Source of the DNA: JANLSO01 sp031362405
GTDB taxonomy: Bacteria > Actinomycetota > Thermoleophilia > Miltoncostaeales > Miltoncostaeaceae
Assembly (NCBI GenBank): GCA_031362405.1
Contig: JANLSO010000157.1
Location: forward strand, 1-5,515
Length of the DNA: 5,515 nt
Direction of reading: 5' to 3'
Below the pieces are notes generated by a model that saw nothing but the letters and a program-made list of their open reading frames with translations, searched no databases and was not told the DNA's origin. The position numbers and the translations under genes are program-made. The number at the start of each line of letters is the position of its first letter. The first letter of the stretch is position 1. This document shows positions 1-5,515 of the stretch, piece by piece.

Positions 1-1028
1 CACTCGGAAGTCGTCTTCGAAAGCGGCGCCGGCCTGTTTTCGCGCTCGCGCTCGCGTTGACCCTCGCGCCGACACTCGCCGCCTGTGGCGACGACACACA
101 GGTCGCAGCGGGCGCAAACGATCAGCTGGTGGTCGCCACCACGGTCGCCCCGATCACCAGTATCACCGCGAACATCGGTGGAGACCGGGTCCGTATCCGG
201 GGCATCGTGCCCGAGGGCACCAACTCTCACACCTTCGAGCCGAAGCCGAGCGTCGCCGAGCTGCTGTCGACCGCGGATGTCGTGTACATCAACGGTCTCG
301 TCCTCGAAGAGCCCACCAAAGAGCTCGCCGATCAAAGCCTTAAAGACGGAGCCGAGATCGTCGAGCTGGGGACGATGACCATCCCCGAGAGCGAGTACCT
401 CTACGACTTCTCGTTTCCGAAGTCAGGAGGCAAGCCGAACCCGCACCTGTGGACGAACCCGCCGTACGCCCTGGCCTACGCGAGGATCATCCGCGACGAC
501 CTCTCGCGTCGCGACCCCGACAACGCCGACTACTTCGCAAAGAACTACGACGCGTTCGCGGCCATGGTGAAGACGTTCGATACCGCCATGCGCACGTCGT
601 TCGACACGATCCCCGCCGGCGACCGAGAACTCCTGACCTATCACGACGCGTACGCGTACTTCGCCAAGGAGTACGACTGGAAGGTCATCGGTGCCATCCA
701 GGTCGACAGCTTCGACGACCCGACCCCGAAAGAGGTTGTGGGGCTCATCGAGCAGGTCAAAGCGGTGGGCGTGCCGGCGATCTTCGGCTCGGAGGTCTTC
801 CCGAGCCCCGTCCTCGAGCAGATCGGTCGTGAGGCCGGGGTGAAGTACGTCGACGTTCTGCGCGACGACGACCTCCCCGGAGCACCCGGCGACCCCGAGC
901 ACTCGTGGCTCGGATTGATGCACTTCGATTTCATCACGATGACCGAGAGCCTCGGTGGCGATGCAACGGCGCTGCGGGCCTTCACCCCTCGCAACGTCAC
1001 GCCCGACACGGCCGAGTACCCCCAATGA
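1..1028 (+). CDS. Metal ABC transporter substrate-binding lipoprotein (ZnuA/TroA family), 5' end cut by window
   Basis: This is the extracytoplasmic metal-binding component of a Zn/Mn/Fe-class ABC importer (cluster 9, SBP_bac/ZnuA-like). The frame is open from the left edge (first whole codon at 3) with no ATG or GTG, so the true start lies just outside; 341 codons are visible. A lipoprotein signal peptide precedes Cys at 84-86, leaving a 314-residue mature protein. Likely metal ligands are the histidines in NSHTFEP (228-230), NPHLWTNP (444-446) and TYHDAYAYF (642-644), plus an acidic or His residue in GDPEHSW (891-902). Three histidines resemble ZnuA and TroA; PsaA-type Mn proteins have Glu at the third site (family knowledge). 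The long His-rich loop of E. coli ZnuA is absent, since the stretch between the first two histidines contains no other His. The TGA stop overlaps the ATPase start. The family is near certain; the metal (Zn, Mn or Fe) is undetermined, so no symbol is given. Confidence 0.93.
   Translation, partial: LGSRLRKRRRPVFALALALTLAPTLAACGDDTQVAAGANDQLVVATTVAPITSITANIGGDRVRIRGIVPEGTNSHTFEPKPSVAELLSTADVVYINGLVLEEPTKELADQSLKDGAEIVELGTMTIPESEYLYDFSFPKSGGKPNPHLWTNPPYALAYARIIRDDLSRRDPDNADYFAKNYDAFAAMVKTFDTAMRTSFDTIPAGDRELLTYHDAYAYFAKEYDWKVIGAIQVDSFDDPTPKEVVGLIEQVKAVGVPAIFGSEVFPSPVLEQIGREAGVKYVDVLRDDDLPGAPGDPEHSWLGLMHFDFITMTESLGGDATALRAFTPRNVTPDTAEYPQ
3..86 (+). other. Lipoprotein (Sec/SPII) signal peptide with lipobox
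   Basis: Reading the substrate-binding protein frame back to the window edge gives a basic n-region (RLRKRRR), a hydrophobic Ala/Leu core (VFALALALTLAPTLAA) and a consensus lipobox L-A-A-C with the invariant Cys at 84-86. After the Cys comes a Gly-Asp-Asp polar linker typical of mature lipoproteins. This predicts lipidation and anchoring on the outer face of the cytoplasmic membrane, as expected for a metal-binding protein of a Gram-positive. Twenty-seven residues precede the Cys within the window. A few more, including the initiator Met, are off the left edge. Confidence 0.88.
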
Positions 1029-1807
1029 GCACCGACGCCCTCATCGAACTCCAGGGGGTCACCTGCCAGTACGGGGCAGAACCGGTGCTGATCGATGTCG
1101 ATCTCACCATCGCTCCCCGGCAATTCATCGGTGTGGTCGGGCCGTCAGGCTCGGGGAAGACCTCGCTGCTGCGGACCATTCTCGGCAGCCTGCACCCGTC
1201 GAACGGCACGGTGTTCCGACGCGCGGGCCTGCGGATCGGCTACGTCCCCCAGGTCGAAACGGTCGATTGGAGCTTCCCGGTGACGGTGCGCGAATGCGTG
1301 CTGATGGCCCGCACCGACGGGCGCATCCTGCCCTGGGCCAGCCGCGCCGAACGCGCTGAGGTCGCGGTCGTCTTGGAGCGCCTCGGGATCGAGGAGCTCG
1401 CCGGCCGTCACATCCGTGAGCTGTCGGGCGGCCAGCAACAGCGCGTGTTCATCGCCCGGGCCCTGCTTCAGCGGCCTGACCTGCTGCTACTCGACGAACC
1501 CACATCCGGAGTTGACGTGCGGCTTCGCCATGAGGTCCTGCACCTGCTCGACGATCTCAACGCGGCCGGTGTTGGGATTCTCCTGACGACGCACGATCTC
1601 AACGGCATCGCCGCCCATCTGCCCCGCATCATCTGTCTGAACCGCCGCGTGATCGGCATGGGCCGACCGCGCGAGGTGCTCACCGCGCCGATCCTCGAAC
1701 GGACCTACGGCGCGACTATGGAGGTTCTCGAGCACGGCGGGATGGTCGTCGTCGTCGATGCCCCCGCCGCGGTCCACGAACACGATGCCCTCGGAGTGGC
1801 CGTCTGA
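1025..1807 (+). CDS. Metal ABC transporter ATP-binding protein (ZnuC/TroB/MntB-type)
   Basis: This cytoplasmic ATPase of the importer has 260 residues, a normal length for the family. Motifs in order are Walker A GPSGSGKT (residues 39-46), a Q-loop glutamine in GYVPQ (Q76), the ABC signature LSGGQ (133-137), Walker B LLLLDEP with D157 and catalytic E158, a D-loop SGVD (161-164) and the switch His H190 in TTHDL. All catalytic positions are present. The segment PQVETVDWSFPVTVRECVLM after the Q-loop is characteristic of metal-type (ZnuC/MntB) ATPases. I chose the ATG at 1025 because it overlaps the upstream stop as ATGA and places strand 1 (IELQGVTCQYG) close to the N terminus. The same frame is open back to an ATG at 905, but that adds 40 non-family residues lying wholly inside the upstream gene. 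No strong Shine-Dalgarno precedes 1025, so translation is probably coupled. Metal specificity is not readable from this subunit. Confidence 0.95.
   Translation: MSTDALIELQGVTCQYGAEPVLIDVDLTIAPRQFIGVVGPSGSGKTSLLRTILGSLHPSNGTVFRRAGLRIGYVPQVETVDWSFPVTVRECVLMARTDGRILPWASRAERAEVAVVLERLGIEELAGRHIRELSGGQQQRVFIARALLQRPDLLLLDEPTSGVDVRLRHEVLHLLDDLNAAGVGILLTTHDLNGIAAHLPRIICLNRRVIGMGRPREVLTAPILERTYGATMEVLEHGGMVVVVDAPAAVHEHDALGVAV
1793..1796 (+). promoter_or_regulatory. Probable ribosome-binding site of the permease
   Basis: A GGAG core lies 10 nt upstream of the permease ATG at 1807, inside the last codons of the ATPase gene. It supports 1807 as the start and would let ribosomes initiate or re-initiate there. 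The match is short and spacing is at the long end of normal, so this is suggestive only. Confidence 0.4.
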
Positions 1808-2658
1808 TGCACGACCTCCTTCGCCCCTTCGCGTTCGAGTTCTTTCGCAACGGCCTTGCGGTCGCCACGATCGCCGGGGCCCTGTGCGGGTTCATCGGCG
1901 TGTACGTGGTCCTGAAGGGTATGAGCTACATCGGGCACGGCCTCTCGCACGCCATCTTTGGCGGCTTCGCCGCCAGCGCCCTGCTCGGCGTCAACTTCCT
2001 GCTCGGGGCAGGCGTCTGGGGGGTGGCCTCCGCCCTGATGATCGGCGGCGTCACCGGGCGCAAGGTCATCAGGTCCGACGCGGCGATCGGCGTGATCACG
2101 ACCGCATCATTCGCGCTGGGTCTGGCGCTGTTCGCCCTCTTTGGTCGACGGGGCGCAAGCTTTGATGCCGCCCTTTTCGGAAGCATCCTCGGGGTGAGCC
2201 GTCAGGACGTCATCGTGATCGCCTGCGTCAGCATCATCACCGCCGCCATCGTGTTCCTGCGCTACCGCGTGCTGCTGTTCACCGCGTTCGACCCCGACGT
2301 CGCCCAGGCCTCGGGTGTAAACACGGCCCGCGCCGATGCCCTGCTAATGCTGGTTCTGGCCGCGTCGATCCTCGCCACGATGCAGGTACTGGGCGTCACC
2401 CTCATCGCTGCGACGCTGGTCATCCCGGCAACCGTGGCGCGAATGCTGACGAACTCGTTCAGCACCATGCTCTGGCTCGCGACCGTCATCGGAGCGTCAT
2501 GCGGCTTCATCGGCATGAACCTCAGCTACCACCTGGATGTCCAGTCGGGGCCAACGATCGTCCTCGTCGGGGCTAGCCTGTTCGCGGTCGTCTTCGCCTT
2601 CACCAGCCCGCGCCGTCTGCGCCGAAGGGGCGCCGGAGGCCGGGTCGCGCCTGCCTGA
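1807..2658 (+). CDS. Metal ABC transporter permease, ABC-3 family (ZnuB/TroC/MntC-type)
   Basis: This is the membrane channel subunit of the importer: 283 residues, very hydrophobic, with about eight membrane segments. Approximate spans are residues 14-37, 45-63, 64-82, 92-113, 134-151, 178-204, 219-238 and 248-266. ABC-3 hallmarks include GMSYIGHGLSHAIFGG (residues 38-53), corresponding to the family's G-x-LSHA region. FDPDVAQASGVN (161-172) is the cytoplasmic coupling-loop motif that contacts the ATPase. The conserved helix GVTLIAATLVIPATVARML (196-214) contains P207. The C-terminal tail is rich in arginine (RRLRRRGAGGR), consistent with a cytoplasmic end. The ATG shares its A with the ATPase stop (TGATG), indicating tight coupling. 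It is the last gene of the operon; 7 bp separate its stop from the convergent uvrA stop. A homodimer of this subunit would pair with two ATPases (family knowledge). Confidence 0.95.
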   Translation: MHDLLRPFAFEFFRNGLAVATIAGALCGFIGVYVVLKGMSYIGHGLSHAIFGGFAASALLGVNFLLGAGVWGVASALMIGGVTGRKVIRSDAAIGVITTASFALGLALFALFGRRGASFDAALFGSILGVSRQDVIVIACVSIITAAIVFLRYRVLLFTAFDPDVAQASGVNTARADALLMLVLAASILATMQVLGVTLIAATLVIPATVARMLTNSFSTMLWLATVIGASCGFIGMNLSYHLDVQSGPTIVLVGASLFAVVFAFTSPRRLRRRGAGGRVAPA

Positions 2659-2665
2659 CTCGCTC

Positions 2666-5515
<2,850 letters not shown>

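Noticed and set aside
905..1024. Upstream in-frame ATG at 905 as start of the ATPase
   Set aside because: The added 40 residues (rich in His, Arg and Pro) do not resemble any ABC N terminus and are the shifted-frame reading of the lipoprotein gene. The ATG at 1025 fits both the family and the operon overlap.
423..1025. 200-codon minus-strand open frame opposite the lipoprotein gene
   Set aside because: It lies wholly opposite a gene with clear family motifs. Its product is a low-complexity Arg/Val/Asp/Gly-rich sequence with no recognisable domain, typical of antisense frames in GC-rich DNA.

Overview
This is a GC-rich bacterial chromosomal segment with G or C at most third codon positions. 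The substrate-binding protein is a lipoprotein, and UvrA resembles the versions I know from high-GC Gram-positives. An actinobacterium is therefore the best guess (inference; there is no rRNA or other lineage marker here). Coding density is close to total: every base belongs to a gene except 7 bp between two convergent stop codons.

Positions 1-2658 (+ strand) hold a complete-looking set of parts for an ABC importer of a divalent transition metal (Zn/Mn/Fe class; ZnuABC, TroABC and PsaABC/MntABC relatives). The order is lipoprotein substrate-binding protein, ATPase, membrane permease. The first gene is cut by the left window edge, but only a few N-terminal residues should be missing, because its signal peptide and lipobox are visible. 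The three genes overlap at their stop/start codons (ATGA, then TGATG), so they should be one translationally coupled transcript. The lipoprotein captures the metal outside the membrane, the permease carries it across, and the ATPase supplies energy from the cytoplasm. The promoter and any Zur- or MntR/DtxR-type operator would lie left of the window. The metal cannot be assigned from sequence alone.

Positions 2666-5515 (- strand) hold nearly all of uvrA, the damage-recognition ATPase of nucleotide excision repair. It converges on the importer operon. Both ABC ATPase halves, the UvrB-interaction region and the cysteine motifs are intact. Its start codon lies just beyond the right edge.

I found no mobile element, CRISPR array, tRNA/rRNA, riboswitch, pseudogene or frameshift. 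The two gene blocks are ordinary housekeeping functions, and I see no evidence of an undescribed system. The main corrections to a naive reading are three start sites: the TTG at 57, the ATG at 905 and the ATG at 5461 should all be rejected.
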